Source: JAWKIW01 sp041394145
Lineage (GTDB): Bacteria; Actinomycetota; Acidimicrobiia; Acidimicrobiales; Acidimicrobilacustridaceae
Direction: 5' to 3'
Assembly (NCBI GenBank): GCA_041394145.1
Contig: JAWKIW010000017.1
Coordinates: 1-64,000 of the forward strand
DNA length: 64,000 bases
Positions 1 to 9,303 of the stretch are shown here, piece after piece; the first letter of the stretch is position 1; every line of letters starts with the position of its first letter. The notes under the pieces are model-generated. The model worked only from the letters and a program-made list of their open reading frames with translations. It was not told where the DNA came from and did not search any database. The translations under genes were made by a program, and so were the position numbers.

Positions 1-507
1 GAACTTCTCCCACGTGACGTGGACCGCCGAGCTCATGACCAGGTTCGGTTGGGACGCGTCGGCCCCGGCGTCGCGTCGGCGCTGCTGCCACCGTCGCTTC
101 ATGGCCAACCCACAGAGGTGGATGGCCTCCGACGAGCCGATGGTGGACGTGCCGACGGCCTCGTCGCCGGTGGCGTCGGCGTGGAAGAGGTCGGCGATGA
201 TGCTCACGCACCGTCGCTCGAGCACCGACGTGACCGGGTACTCCTCCTGGTCGATGAAGTTCTTCGAGATGGCCTCGTCCATGAGCAGCTTGGCCTCGGG
301 CTCCATCCAGGTGGTGACGAAGCTGGCGAGGTTGAGCACCGGGTTGCCGTCGAGCAGCAGCTCGTCGTGGATGAGCTGGTAGGCGGCCGCGGCAGCCATC
401 TCGGTATCGGGGATGCGGTACCGGGGGATCGGGTTGTCCATGACGCGACGGCCGTACAGCGGCTGGAGGTCACGGCTCTTGTCGTCGCTCTTTCGCTCGT
501 GCAGCAC
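1..507 (-). CDS. gadB: Glutamate decarboxylase, N-terminal 169 residues (cut by window edge)
   Basis: PLP-dependent enzyme converting glutamate to GABA and CO2, used in cytoplasmic acid resistance and GABA metabolism. Reading leftward from a GTG at 507, the protein has the family N-terminus: MDNPIPRYRIPD, then a YQLIHDELLLDGNPVLNLAS segment, then the FVTTWMEPEA and LMDEAISKNFIDQEEYP blocks typical of GAD. The visible part ends in the substrate-side region SSAVHVTWEKF. The start is supported by a GAGGAG ribosome site ending 6 nt upstream. The catalytic lysine lies outside the window. The family call is secure; antiporter partners cannot be seen. Confidence 0.9.
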   Translation of the reverse strand, partial: MLHERKSDDKSRDLQPLYGRRVMDNPIPRYRIPDTEMAAAAAYQLIHDELLLDGNPVLNLASFVTTWMEPEAKLLMDEAISKNFIDQEEYPVTSVLERRCVSIIADLFHADATGDEAVGTSTIGSSEAIHLCGLAMKRRWQQRRRDAGADASQPNLVMSSAVHVTWEKF

Positions 508-669
508 GGCTCGCTCCTCAGGTGGTCGTGGTGGGGTGCAGCGGCCCAGGGCATCTTGCCGCATGGTCGGGGGGCTCGCCTCGCCCGGATCGGGTGACGG
601 AACCCGAGGCGACAGAAGGCAGGACGTACCGCTCGTCGTCGTCGTAGCCGCCGCCGCGTGCGGTGCGGC

Positions 670-675
670 TACGGT
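670..675 (+). promoter_or_regulatory. -10 element TACGGT, leaderless-type promoter
   Basis: TACGGT lies 8 nt before the GTG at 684, with no Shine-Dalgarno sequence between. This is the start arrangement seen repeatedly in this window. Confidence 0.45.
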
Positions 676-683
676 CCCCGCCC

Positions 684-1481
684 GTGGCCGCACCCGACGA
701 CGAGACCGCGACCGGGGCCGCGGCGGAGGACGAGACCGAGTCCGTATCGACCGACGTGCCCCGCGTGCACCTGGTCCGGCTCTACCGCGACACCTGGCGC
801 ACCTACCGCGAGCGGTTCCGTCGGGTGGCGGGCACCGCGGTGGCCGTCTTCGTGCCGCTGACACTCGTCGACCTGGTCATCCAGTCGACGGCGGAGTCGC
901 TCCTGCGGGACTACGAGCGCAGCTTCCTGGTCCCCGCCCTCGTGCTGCTCGCGGCGGACGCGGTCGCCTTCACGGCCGGGTTCACCTTGTACGCCGGCAT
1001 CCTCGACAAGACGGTCGGCGGTCACCTCTACGGCCACCCCGATCTGCGTGTCCGCGAGGTGGTCCGGGCGCTGCCGTGGCGCCCACTGCTCGTCGCCGAC
1101 GTCCTGTTCGCCCTCGGGACGTCGGTGCTGTTCGCCCTCGGCGCCGTCCCCGGGGTGGTCTTCGCCACCTTCTTCATCTTCATCGGCCCGATCATCAACA
1201 TCGAGGGCCACACCGTGAGGAGCGCCTTCCAGCGCAGCTTCCAGCTGGTCCGACCGCACTTCTGGTTGGTGCTGGTCGCCGTCGTGCTGCCCCTGCTCGC
1301 CGAGCAGACCCTGCACGACGTCGTGTTCCACCTCGAGGTCGTGCAGGGGCTTCCGGGCCACCTCGTCGTCGCCGCCCTGTTCAACCTGACGGTGGTGTCC
1401 TTCGTCGGCCTCGTCGAGGTGGTGCTCGCCTTCGAGCTCATCGAAGAGGACCGCCCGGACTGGATCCGCGGGCACGGCTGA
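684..1481 (+). CDS. Multi-pass membrane protein, GDPD-membrane-domain-like
   Basis: Integral membrane protein of 265 aa with no assigned reaction. The acidic N-terminal 35 residues precede about six hydrophobic segments (roughly residues 45-65, 78-105, 128-150, 152-172, 190-212, 228-250). The middle contains IEGHTVRSAFQRSFQLV followed by FW, which resembles the EG...A..RS..L....FW pattern of the membrane domain found next to glycerophosphodiester phosphodiesterases. No catalytic domain is attached. An in-frame GTG also exists at 663, but it lies upstream of the TACGGT -10 box, so 684 is preferred. It stands alone between gadB and the convergent alkyl sulfatase. Function unknown. Confidence 0.7.
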   Translation: MAAPDDETATGAAAEDETESVSTDVPRVHLVRLYRDTWRTYRERFRRVAGTAVAVFVPLTLVDLVIQSTAESLLRDYERSFLVPALVLLAADAVAFTAGFTLYAGILDKTVGGHLYGHPDLRVREVVRALPWRPLLVADVLFALGTSVLFALGAVPGVVFATFFIFIGPIINIEGHTVRSAFQRSFQLVRPHFWLVLVAVVLPLLAEQTLHDVVFHLEVVQGLPGHLVVAALFNLTVVSFVGLVEVVLAFELIEEDRPDWIRGHG

Positions 1482-1561
1482 CGGGTTGCCGTCGCCCGGT
1501 CCGGCGCCGGTGTCCGAGCCATCTGCGACCCGTGCCTGCCCGCGACGGTGCCGGCGGTCGG

Positions 1562-3451
1562 TCAGGGGGTGACGATGGCGAAGTCGGGGTCGACGGGGGC
1601 GAGGACCGCGACGAGGCGGCCGAGCACGCCGGGGTCGCCGTCGACCGCGACGGTGCCGTCGGCCGTGGCGGCGGCGAGGTCGAGCGTGCCGGTGACCAGC
1701 CCGATGAGGGCGTGGCGGGTGAGCGAGAACGTCGTCGTGCCGTCGGGCGCCGAGGTCGTCGTGTGGTGGTGCAGGGCACCGTTGCGCAGCTCGGCGACGT
1801 AGGTGGCCTCCTCGTCGGTGATGTGCAGCGCGACACGCAGGTGCTCGTCCCAGGCCCGGGGCCCGTCGACCCGCACCGCCATGCTGTCCAGCACCTGGTC
1901 CACGGTCAGGGCCTTGAGCATGTCCGACGACATGCTCACCGGCGTGCCGAAGCTCCCCGCCCGCAGCTCGGCGGCACCGGCCAGGAAGGCGTTGCGCCAC
2001 GTCCCGTTCTCGGCTCCGAACCCGAGCTGCTCGAAGACGTCGGCCAGCAGGGCCCGGGCCTCGGCGTCGCCGGGGTCGGCGAAGACCAGGTGCTTGCCCA
2101 CCTCGGCGCACCAGCGGTGGTCGCCGTCGTCCCAGGCCCGTCGGGCCACCGCCAGGGCGCCGTCGCGGCCGCCCATGGCGTCGACGTAGCGGGCGGCGAC
2201 GGCTTCGGGCGGATGGGGCCACAGGTTGGCCGGGTTGGCGTCGTACCAGCCCATGTAGCGCTGGTAGATGGCCTTGATGTTGTGGCTGACCGAGCCGTAG
2301 TAGCCGTGGGTGTGCCACTGCTGCTCGAGCGCCGGCGGCATGGGCAGCACCTCGGCGATCTCGGCGCCGGTGTAGCCCTGGTTGATCATGCGCAGCGTCT
2401 GGTCGTGCAGGTAGAGGTACATGTCGCGCTGCATGGCGAGGAACTCCACGGCCCGCTCCCGGCCCCAGGTCGGCCAGTGGTGCGAGGCGAACACGACGTC
2501 GAGCTGGTCGCCCCACAGGTCGATGGTCTCGGTCAGGTAGTGCGCCCAGGCGTGCGGGTCGCGCACGAGCGCGCCCCGGAGGGTGAGGATGTTGTGGAGG
2601 GTGTGCGAGGTGTTCTCGGCGGTGCACAGCGCCCGACGCTGGGGGAAGTAGAAGTTCATCTCCGCCGGCGCCTCGGTGCCGGGCGTGACCTGGAAGACGA
2701 TCTCGACGCCGTCGATGGTGAGGGTCTCCCCGGTGCGGGCGATCTCGACGGTCGGCGCGATCAGGCTGACGGTCCCCGTCGAGGTGGTCTGGCCCAAGCC
2801 GGCGCCGATCTGGGCGGCCGGTCCCCGCTCGAGGGCGGCGCCGTACATGTAGCCGGCGCGGCGCGTCATGGCCGTGCCGGCGAAGACGTTCTCGGCGATC
2901 GCGTGGTGGAGGAAGCCCTCCGGTGCGATCACCGCGACGTCGCCGGCGTCGACCTGCTCCTCGGAGATGATGCCCTTCACGCCGCCGAAGTGGTCGACGT
3001 GCGAGTGCGTGTAGATCATGGCCCGCACCGGCCGCTCGCCCCGGTGCTCGGTGTACAGGGCGAAGGCGGCGGCCGCAGTCTCGGCGCTGATGAGCGGGTC
3101 GATGACGATCACGCCGGTGTCGCCCTCGATGACGCTCATCACCGACAGGTCGTAGCCGCGCAGCTGGTAGATCCCGGGCACCACCTCGAACAGGCCGTCC
3201 TCGATGAGCAGCTGGCCCTGTCGCCACAGGCTGGGGTTGGCCGTGTCCGGGGCGTCAGCACCCCGGAGGAAGTCGTAGGCATCGAGGTCCCACACCACGC
3301 GTCCGTCGCCGGCGGTGATCTGGCGCGCGTCCGAACGCCCGACGAACCCCCGGGTCGCGTCCTCGAAGTCCTGGCGGTCGTGCATCGGCAGCGACGCCGC
3401 CATCGCTTCGATCGCTGCCTTCGTGGCCGGGGTCGCCGCCTGCTCGGTCAT
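1562..3451 (-). CDS. Alkyl sulfatase, metallo-beta-lactamase fold (SdsA/BDS1 family)
   Basis: Predicted zinc hydrolase releasing sulfate from alkyl sulfates such as SDS. At 629 aa it matches the full family length: metallo-beta-lactamase domain (about 60-390), central dimerisation domain, and C-terminal SCP2-like lipid-binding domain (about 520-629). The metal-binding motif THSHVDHFGG is at about 148-157, with AENTSHTLHN and SHHWPTWG following as in SdsA1. No signal peptide is visible, unlike periplasmic SdsA1, so it may act in the cytoplasm. It is divergent from a tandem TetR gene whose palindromic operator lies between them, suggesting substrate-responsive control. The family call is strong; the substrate is inferred. 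Confidence 0.88.
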   Translation of the reverse strand: MTEQAATPATKAAIEAMAASLPMHDRQDFEDATRGFVGRSDARQITAGDGRVVWDLDAYDFLRGADAPDTANPSLWRQGQLLIEDGLFEVVPGIYQLRGYDLSVMSVIEGDTGVIVIDPLISAETAAAAFALYTEHRGERPVRAMIYTHSHVDHFGGVKGIISEEQVDAGDVAVIAPEGFLHHAIAENVFAGTAMTRRAGYMYGAALERGPAAQIGAGLGQTTSTGTVSLIAPTVEIARTGETLTIDGVEIVFQVTPGTEAPAEMNFYFPQRRALCTAENTSHTLHNILTLRGALVRDPHAWAHYLTETIDLWGDQLDVVFASHHWPTWGRERAVEFLAMQRDMYLYLHDQTLRMINQGYTGAEIAEVLPMPPALEQQWHTHGYYGSVSHNIKAIYQRYMGWYDANPANLWPHPPEAVAARYVDAMGGRDGALAVARRAWDDGDHRWCAEVGKHLVFADPGDAEARALLADVFEQLGFGAENGTWRNAFLAGAAELRAGSFGTPVSMSSDMLKALTVDQVLDSMAVRVDGPRAWDEHLRVALHITDEEATYVAELRNGALHHHTTTSAPDGTTTFSLTRHALIGLVTGTLDLAAATADGTVAVDGDPGVLGRLVAVLAPVDPDFAIVTP

Positions 3452-3517
3452 CGTGTGCTGCTCCTGTGGGTCGCCGAGGACGCACCGGGCGCCGCTTCTC
3501 GGGGGCGAGTGTTACCA

Positions 3518-3529
3518 ACTGTCTACAGT
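3518..3529 (+). promoter_or_regulatory. Palindrome ACTGT-CT-ACAGT overlapping the -10 TACAGT of the TetR gene
   Basis: Perfect 5-bp arms around a 2-nt centre lie between the divergent alkyl sulfatase and TetR genes. The right arm is inside TACAGT (3524-3529), the -10 box 8 nt before the GTG at 3538. The position suits TetR autoregulation; this is inference. Confidence 0.45.
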
Positions 3530-3537
3530 AGGGCGTG

Positions 3538-4787
3538 GTGAGAGCGCCGAGTCGAGTGCGCCAGAAGCAGCGAGCCTCCAGCGAGGCGGCGATCCTGGAC
3601 GCGGCGTTCGGGCTGCTCGCGGCGCGCGGGCCGGACGCCGTCTCGCTGCGCGACGTGGCTGCCGCTGCGGGCTGCTCCCACGCCCTCGTCGCCCGCTACT
3701 TCGGCTCGAAGGACGGCCTGGTCGGCGCCGTCGCAGAGCGGTTGGCGACGTCGGTGGATCGGTTCGTCCATCGGGTCCAGTCGACCGCGGGCGACCCCGT
3801 GTTCGAGCTGCTGGCCGCGGCCCGCTCGCACCGGCCATGGGTCCAGCTGCTGGTGCGCTCCGCCCTCGGCGACCTACCTCCCCGGGGCTTCCCGGCTGCC
3901 TGCGGGCAACGTGGCTGCTCCCGGCGACGCCCGCCACGACTTCCTGGCGTCGCTCCGCTCGGCGCGGCCGGTCCGCATCGCCGGGACCGGCTCGGTGCCT
4001 ACGCCGCCGCCAGCCTGCTCCTCGGCTTCGTCACGTTCGAGGGGTTCCTCGTCACCGCCGCCGGCCTCGGCCGGATGACCGGTCGTCACCGGGACGCGGC
4101 CGTCGCCGACGCCGCTCGCCACCTCCTCGACGCGGTGGCCGACGGCCGCCCCGCACTGGCGGCCCGCGACCTCGACGTCGGTCGACACGAGCACTTGCCG
4201 CTCGACCCGTCGCCGGCCACGTCGCTCTGGCACCGCTGCGCGCAGCCATCGAGCTCTTCGCGCGGGGGCCGGCGTCGGTGTCGGTGCGCGACGTCGCCCG
4301 CCACGCCGGCGTGAACCAGGGCCTCATCTACCGGCACTTCGGGTCCAAGGAGGCCCTGCTCGCCGAGGCGATCGAGCAGGGCCTCGCCCGGCTGTTCCCG
4401 GCGGCGCTGGCGGCCGAGGGCTTCGACTTCGACGAGGTGAGCTGGCTCCTGCACCACGGCTCGCCCGGCCCTCGCCTCATCGCCCGCACGCTGGTGGACG
4501 ACATCGACATCGCGACGGTGCGACGGCGGTACCCGGTGCTGCGCCGACTCCTCGAGGCCTACGACCACGTGCCGTCGGGCGCCGGTCCCGGAGACCTGTC
4601 CGACCCCCGCGTGGCGGTGACCGCCACCGGCGCCATGGCGCTCGGCTCCGCGGTCTGGGGTGCGCACCTGCGTCCCGTGCTCGGGCTGTCCGAGCGGGAC
4701 GGGATCGAGGCGGCGGTGGCCGATCTGGCCCGCCTGCTGGTCGCGGTGCCGTTGGCCTCCGCCTCCGGGTCCGAGGTCCGGCCGTGA
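3538..4787 (+). CDS. Tandem double-TetR transcriptional regulator, reading frame interrupted
   Basis: Two TetR-type DNA-binding domains occur in one transcript. The first (3580-3780) reads ILDAAFGLLAARG...VSLRDVAAAAG...YFGSKDGL. The second (4225-4390) reads RAAIELFA...SVSVRDVARHAGVNQGLIYRHFGSKEAL. Fused two-TetR proteins of about 410 aa are known in Actinobacteria, and the joined length here is about 416 aa. The frame changes between about 3880 and 4010 and again near 4190, where D-L-D-V must pass into RSTRALAARPV. One net base is missing, so sequencing error is likely; a pseudogene or two separate genes cannot be excluded. It is divergent from the alkyl sulfatase and overlaps the next gene by 4 bp (GTGA). 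Confidence 0.65.
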
Positions 4788-5497
4788 GCGCTCGACGGGC
4801 CGACCCGCTGTTCCCGACCAACGCCCTCCGCCGTCGCCTGGCGTCGGTCGAAGCCGCGGCGGTGGCGGGGATCGTCTGTGCGATCGGGTGGTCCCTGGCG
4901 CTGCGCGGCCTCCTGTCGGCACCGGGCATCGGCGCGGCCGATCGCCAGATCGCCGACTACTACGCAGATCCCGCGAACAGCACGGCGGCGCTGGTGTGGC
5001 TGCAGGTGCTGGTCTTCTCGACGATCGCCTTCCTGTGGTTCGTCGGGGTGGTGCGGGGTCGGATCGGCGACCGCGAACCGAAGCTGTTCGGCACGGTGTT
5101 CCTCGGCGCGAGCATCCTGCTGGCCGCGCTGCTGTTCCTCGGCGCCACCCTGTTGGCGGCGCCGGCGGTGCAGGTCGTGGTCGCCGACAAGGCCCCCGAT
5201 CCCGGGGCGGCGTCGCTGCTGCGAGCGGCCGCTGCCGCCGTGCTGACGGTGTTCCTGCCCCGCGTCGCCACGCTGGTGATGTTCTCCACCGCCAGCCTCG
5301 GGCGCGCCACCGGCGCGCTGCCCCGCTGGCTGGTGGTGGTCACCTTCGTGATCGGGGCGTACGAGCTGGTCAACGTCACCCTGGCCACCCCGACCGTCTT
5401 CCTCGTGCCGGCCTGGATCGCCCTGGTGAGCGTCGTGCTGCTGGTCCGTCACCCGGCCCATGCCTTCGAGCTCGACGAGCCGACCACCGACCCCTGA
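4784..5497 (+). CDS. Small multi-pass membrane protein of unknown function
   Basis: A 237-aa protein with about six membrane segments (roughly residues 25-45, 67-88, 100-122, 138-160, 185-205 and 208-225). A short positively charged head precedes the first helix. I do not recognise the family. The GTG start overlaps the stop of the double TetR gene (GTGA at 4784-4787), so the two are translationally coupled. It may therefore belong to the regulator's own response, for instance as a transport or sensing partner. That is inference from position only. Confidence 0.75.
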   Translation: MSARRADPLFPTNALRRRLASVEAAAVAGIVCAIGWSLALRGLLSAPGIGAADRQIADYYADPANSTAALVWLQVLVFSTIAFLWFVGVVRGRIGDREPKLFGTVFLGASILLAALLFLGATLLAAPAVQVVVADKAPDPGAASLLRAAAAAVLTVFLPRVATLVMFSTASLGRATGALPRWLVVVTFVIGAYELVNVTLATPTVFLVPAWIALVSVVLLVRHPAHAFELDEPTTDP

Positions 5498-5534
5498 CAT
5501 CTCCTGCGACTCCCGCCGTCGCCGGTGTCGAGCC

Positions 5535-7213
5535 TCAGCGCTGCTCGTCGATCCAGGCGACGGCGTCGGCGTACGCCCGCTCGACGGTGACTCCCACCCG
5601 TTCGTCGGCGGGGTAGACGTTCTCGTCGCCGATCACCGCGGTGATGCCCGTGACCGACAGCTGCTCGATGATGCGCTCGTTGGCCGACACGATCACCAGC
5701 TTGCTGCCCACCGCCACCAGCGCCTCGGCGTAGCGCCGCAGCACGTCCATGAAGGTGGTCCCGAGGTCGCTGCGCCCCCGCAGCCGGAGGATCACCACCG
5801 ACCCGGCCGAGGTCGCCCCGACCACCGGCAGGGCCGCCTCGAACACGGGCGCCGCGGCGAAGAACAAGCTGCCGTAGGGCTGCAGCACCACCACCTCGTG
5901 GGCGGGCAGCTCCGCGGGCGGGTCGACCTCGACGAGGTGCCCGTCGTCGCGGCGCACCCGTCGCCGGATCGTGACCTGGTTCGACTGGCGAACCACGTGC
6001 AGCAGGACGGACAGGCCCACGCCCACCAGCACGGCGTACTGGAGCGGGATGACCATAGTCAGCACGAAGGTGACGGTGAGCACGGCCTTCTGCACCGGGC
6101 CGGTGCGCCACACCGATTGCAGGTCGGCCGGCTTGATGGTGCGGAAGCCGATCAGGAGCAGCAACCCGGCCAGCGCCGGCATGGCCACCCGATCGACGAC
6201 CTCGCCGAAGGCGACGATCACCACCGCCATCACCGCCGACGCGAACACCAGGGACCAGCGGGACCGGGCGCCGGCCTCCTTGTTGAGCGCCGAGGCCGAC
6301 ACCGATCCTCCGACGGGCATGCCCTGGAACACGCCGGCCGCCACGTTGGCGACGCCCTGGCCGACGAAGTCCCGGGACGCATCGGGGTAGCGGCCGTCGG
6401 GGTTGGTGAAGTTGGCCGAGATGCCCGCGCCCTGCACCAGGCCCACGAACGCCAGCGAGACCGCCGGCACGAGCAAGGCCGGCACCAGGCGCAGCAGCGG
6501 CAGCTCGGGGGTGGGAAGGCCGTCGATGGCGATGCCCAGGTCGGCGAGCGTCGCCACCTGGTCCCAGCCGAGCAGCGGGACCGCTGCCGAGGTGACGATC
6601 ACGGCCACCACCAGGCCGAGGGCGCGCAGGGGCGTGCGCTCGAGGAGGACGATCAGCGCCATGGTCGCGAGGCCGATCGCGAGCGTCCGCCCGTCGAGGC
6701 GTCCCGGGTGGATGACGGTGTTGACCGCCCGGATCACCCGGTTGGCCCCCTCGGCGGCGTAGCCGGTGAGGTTGGCGAGCTGCCCGAGCACGATGTTGAC
6801 GCCGACTGCGTTGATGAACCCGACCATCACGGCGTTGGAGACGAAGCGCAGGATCGTGCCCAGTCGCAGCAGCCCGGCCGCCGCCATGACCACCCCGGTT
6901 AGCAGCGACCGCGTGACCAGCGCCCGGGTCGGGTCGTCGGACTCGTGCAGCACGCCGACGTCGGCGATCAGCATCGCCATGGCGCCGGTGCCCTGCACCG
7001 CCATGAACGCCGAGCTGGTCGTGAGCGCGCCGCTCACGGTGCCCACCAGGTAGCCGTAGAGGCCGGCCAGCGGGTTCACGCCGGCGAGCAGCCCGGTGGC
7101 CAGCCCGTCGGGCACCGACTGCACGCCCAGCACCAGTCCCGCCACGGCGTCGCGCGCAGCCCACGTGGCCTCGGAAGCCGGCGCGCCCGGCTGGTCTGGG
7201 CCTCGTCCACCAC
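5535..7213 (-). CDS. SulP-family anion transporter with STAS domain; one-base frame break near 7172
   Basis: Membrane transporter for sulfate or a similar anion. The transport core (AGLVLGVQSVPDGLATGLLAGVNP and following helices, including the GGSVSASALNKEAG stretch) covers about the first 420 residues. A cytoplasmic STAS domain (about 430-559) follows. The uninterrupted frame begins only at 7145, inside the first conserved motif. Adding one G near 7172 joins it to an upstream frame from the GTG at 7213, giving RARRLPEATWAARDAVAGLVLG and 559 aa. The -10 box TAGGCT at 7220-7225 supports that start. Substrate specificity cannot be read from sequence. Confidence 0.85.
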
Positions 7214-7219
7214 CGCAGG

Positions 7220-7225
7220 AGCCTA
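7220..7225 (-). promoter_or_regulatory. -10 element TAGGCT for the SulP gene
   Basis: On the minus strand TAGGCT is followed by CCTGCG and then the GTG at 7213: a leaderless-type start. It is divergent from the sulfatase promoter about 40 bp away. Confidence 0.5.
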
Positions 7226-7260
7226 TTCGCTGAACAGGCGTCTACCCAGGGTCAGGCCAC

Positions 7261-7266
7261 TAGGGT
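7261..7266 (+). promoter_or_regulatory. -10 element TAGGGT for the sulfatase
   Basis: TAGGGT lies 7 nt before the ATG at 7274 with no ribosome site between: a leaderless-type start. Confidence 0.55.
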
Positions 7267-7273
7267 TGCCCTC

Positions 7274-8905
7274 ATGACCGCGCCGAACGTGCTCGTGATC
7301 ATGACCGACGAGGAGCGCTACCCGCCGCCCTACGAGACGGCTGAGGTGACGGAGTTCCGGCGCACGCAGCTGCCGGCCCGGGAGCGGATCCGCGACGGCG
7401 GTCTCGAGCTGCACCGTCACTACGTGGGCTCCATGGCCTGCACCCCCAGCCGGGCGACGCTGTTCACGGGGCAGTACCCGTCGCTGCACGGCGTCTCCCA
7501 GACCGACGGCGTGGCCAAGCAGGCCAACGACCCCGGCATGTGCTGGCTCGATCCCGACGAGGTGCCCACCCTCGGGGACTGGTTCCGGGCCGGCGGGTAC
7601 CAAACCCACTACCGCGGCAAGTGGCACGTCAGCCACGCCGACCTCCCGGTTCCCGGCAGCCACGAGGGCCTGGCGGCCTCCGACGACGACGGCCGGCTCA
7701 TCGCCCGCGCCGTGGAGGCGTACCGGAAGGCCGACCGGCTCGACCCGTTCGGGTTCTCGGGGTGGATCGGGCGCGAGCCCCACGGCGCGGCGAAGTCCGA
7801 CTGCGGCACCGTGCGCGACGGCGTGTACGCCGAACAGGTCATCGAGCTGTTCGGCGACCTGGCCAGGGCGTCACGCGACGGGCCGTGGCTCGCCGTCGCC
7901 TCGTTCGTGAACCCTCACGACATCGCCTTCGCCGGCGGCCTGTACGAGCTGCTCCTCGGCTTCGAGCCGTTCGACGACACGGTGCCCGACATCCCGGCGG
8001 CCCCCTCGCAGGGCGACTCGTTCGCCGGACGTCCGGCGTGCCAGGAGCGGTTCACGACCATCTGGCCGCAGATGGTCGCCGCCCAGCCGACCGACGCCGC
8101 CTACCGACGCTTCTACTACTACCTGCACAAGGTCGTGGACCTGGCCATCGGCCGCATCCTCGACGCGCTCGAGGCGTCCGGGATGGCCGACGACACCATC
8201 GTGGTCTTCACCTCCGACCACGGCGACCTCGTCGGCGCCCACGGCGGGCTGCAGCAGAAGTGGGCGAACGCCTTCGACGAGGCCACGCGCGTGCCGTTCG
8301 TCGTCAAGGGTCCCGGCGTGGTGCCGACGCCCGGTGGGATCGCCATGCCGACCAGCCACGTCGACCTGATCCCGACGTTGCTCGGGCTGGCCGGGATCGA
8401 CGTCTAGCGCGCCGCTGCCGAGGTGGGCCGCCGTCACACGGAGGTGCGGCCGCTGCCGGGCCGGGACCTGAGCGGGCTCATCACCGGCTCGACCCCGGCC
8501 GAGGCGCTCGCCGCGCCCGTGTACTTCATGACCGAGGACAACGTCACCAACGGGCTCTCCCAGCGCAACGTGCTGACCGGCGATCCCTTCGACGCGCTCG
8601 AACCTCCGGCGAGCATCGAGTCGGTCGTCGCCACGCTTCCCACCGGAGGCGGCGGCGCGGCCGAGCTGTGGAAGCTGAACCACTACCACGAGCGGCTCGA
8701 CGAGTGGCACGCCGAGCGGGGCGTGGCCCCGCCCTTCGGGGCCGGATCGGCCGCCGAGCCCGAGTGGGAGCTGCACAACCTCACCGCCGATCCCGAGGAG
8801 CGCCGCAACGTCGTCGACGAGGCGACCGACGCCCGGCGCGAGATGCGAGCCATCCTCGAGGCCCAGCGCGACGAGAAGCGGCTCCTCCCCTCGATGCGCA
8901 ACTGA
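7274..8905 (+). CDS. Type I (formylglycine) sulfatase interrupted by one in-frame TAG codon at 8405
   Basis: Sulfate-ester hydrolase of the alkaline phosphatase superfamily. MTDEERYP near the start supplies the metal-binding Asp. The activation motif is C56-T-P-S-R, followed by GQYPSLHGV, and CxPSR cysteines become formylglycine. GKWHV, VNPHD and FTSDHGDLVGAHG are further conserved active-site blocks. After GLAGIDV the frame meets TAG at 8405-8407. It then continues in the same frame (RAAAEVGRRHTEV) for 166 codons to the C-terminal HNLTADPEE motif. GAG in place of TAG would give a normal 543-aa enzyme. The truncated product lacks the C-terminal subdomain. No signal peptide is seen. Confidence 0.82.
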
Positions 8906-8981
8906 TCGGCGCCGGGGGCGTCGTACGCGCTGGTGGTGCGGGCGGGGGGACTCGAACCCCCACGTCGCGAGGACACCGGGA
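8906..8981. repeat. Direct repeat copy 1, containing a 3'-half tRNA-Leu fragment
   Basis: The 76 bp here recur 92 bp to the right (8998-9073) with one mismatch (T8924 versus C9016). The copy carries the CCA complement, acceptor half, T-arm and variable arm of tRNA-Leu (8934-8981), then diverges before the anticodon. It cannot fold as a tRNA. Confidence 0.85.
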
Positions 8982-8997
8982 TCCGAAAGCTGGTGCG

Positions 8998-9073
8998 TCG
9001 GCGCCGGGGGCGTCGCACGCGCTGGTGGTGCGGGCGGGGGGACTCGAACCCCCACGTCGCGAGGACACCGGGA
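8998..9073. repeat. Direct repeat copy 2, within the functional tRNA-Leu
   Basis: Second copy of the 76-bp repeat. Here it continues into a complete tRNA-Leu gene. Confidence 0.85.
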
Positions 9074-9111
9074 CCTAAACCCGGCGCGTCTGCCAGTTCC
9101 GCCACGCCCGC
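9026..9111 (-). tRNA. tRNA-Leu (anticodon TAG)
   Basis: The minus strand folds as a class II tRNA. Acceptor GCGGGCG (9105-9111) pairs with CGCCCGC (9030-9036). The anticodon stem CCGGG/CCCGG carries loop TTTAGGT with anticodon TAG. There is a long variable arm, a T-loop TTCGAGT and an encoded CCA (9026-9028). A -10 box TACGGT (minus, 9127-9132) lies 15 nt upstream. Confidence 0.93.
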
Positions 9112-9211
9112 GGTCGGATCCCGGCGACCGTACCAGTGCACGCCCGGCGGCGGCCGCAGGGCGAGGTGCCGGCACGCGCCCCGGGGGCGCGGTGCCGGGG
9201 GCGGATCCCGC

Positions 9212-9217
9212 TAGCCT
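9212..9217 (+). promoter_or_regulatory. -10 element TAGCCT upstream of clpP
   Basis: TAGCCT precedes the clpP start by about 90 nt. This gene has a leader and a strong ribosome site, unlike its leaderless neighbours. Confidence 0.35.
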
Positions 9218-9303
9218 CACCCGGGCAGCGGGCGCCGACCGTGCGGCCGGTGCCACCGACGAGCCGCCCCCCGCACGAACGGCGGCCTTGGAGAGGAGAC
9301 CTC

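Noticed and set aside
413..3541. Very long rightward open frame (over 1000 codons) opposite the alkyl sulfatase
   Set aside because: It is an antisense shadow caused by high GC: composition is Arg/Gly/Val-rich without motifs, while the minus-strand frame gives a textbook alkyl sulfatase.
7145..7145. Start of the SulP gene at the GTG at 7145
   Set aside because: It would remove the conserved ARDAV lead into the first helix, and a -10 box and better start lie at 7213-7225 once one base is restored.
8405..8407. Pyrrolysine or programmed readthrough at the sulfatase TAG
   Set aside because: No element downstream suggests recoding, and one base change from GAG explains it. Kept only as a mutation or error.
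8934..8981. Second tRNA-Leu gene
   Set aside because: Only the 3' half is present; there is no anticodon stem, D-arm or 5' acceptor strand.
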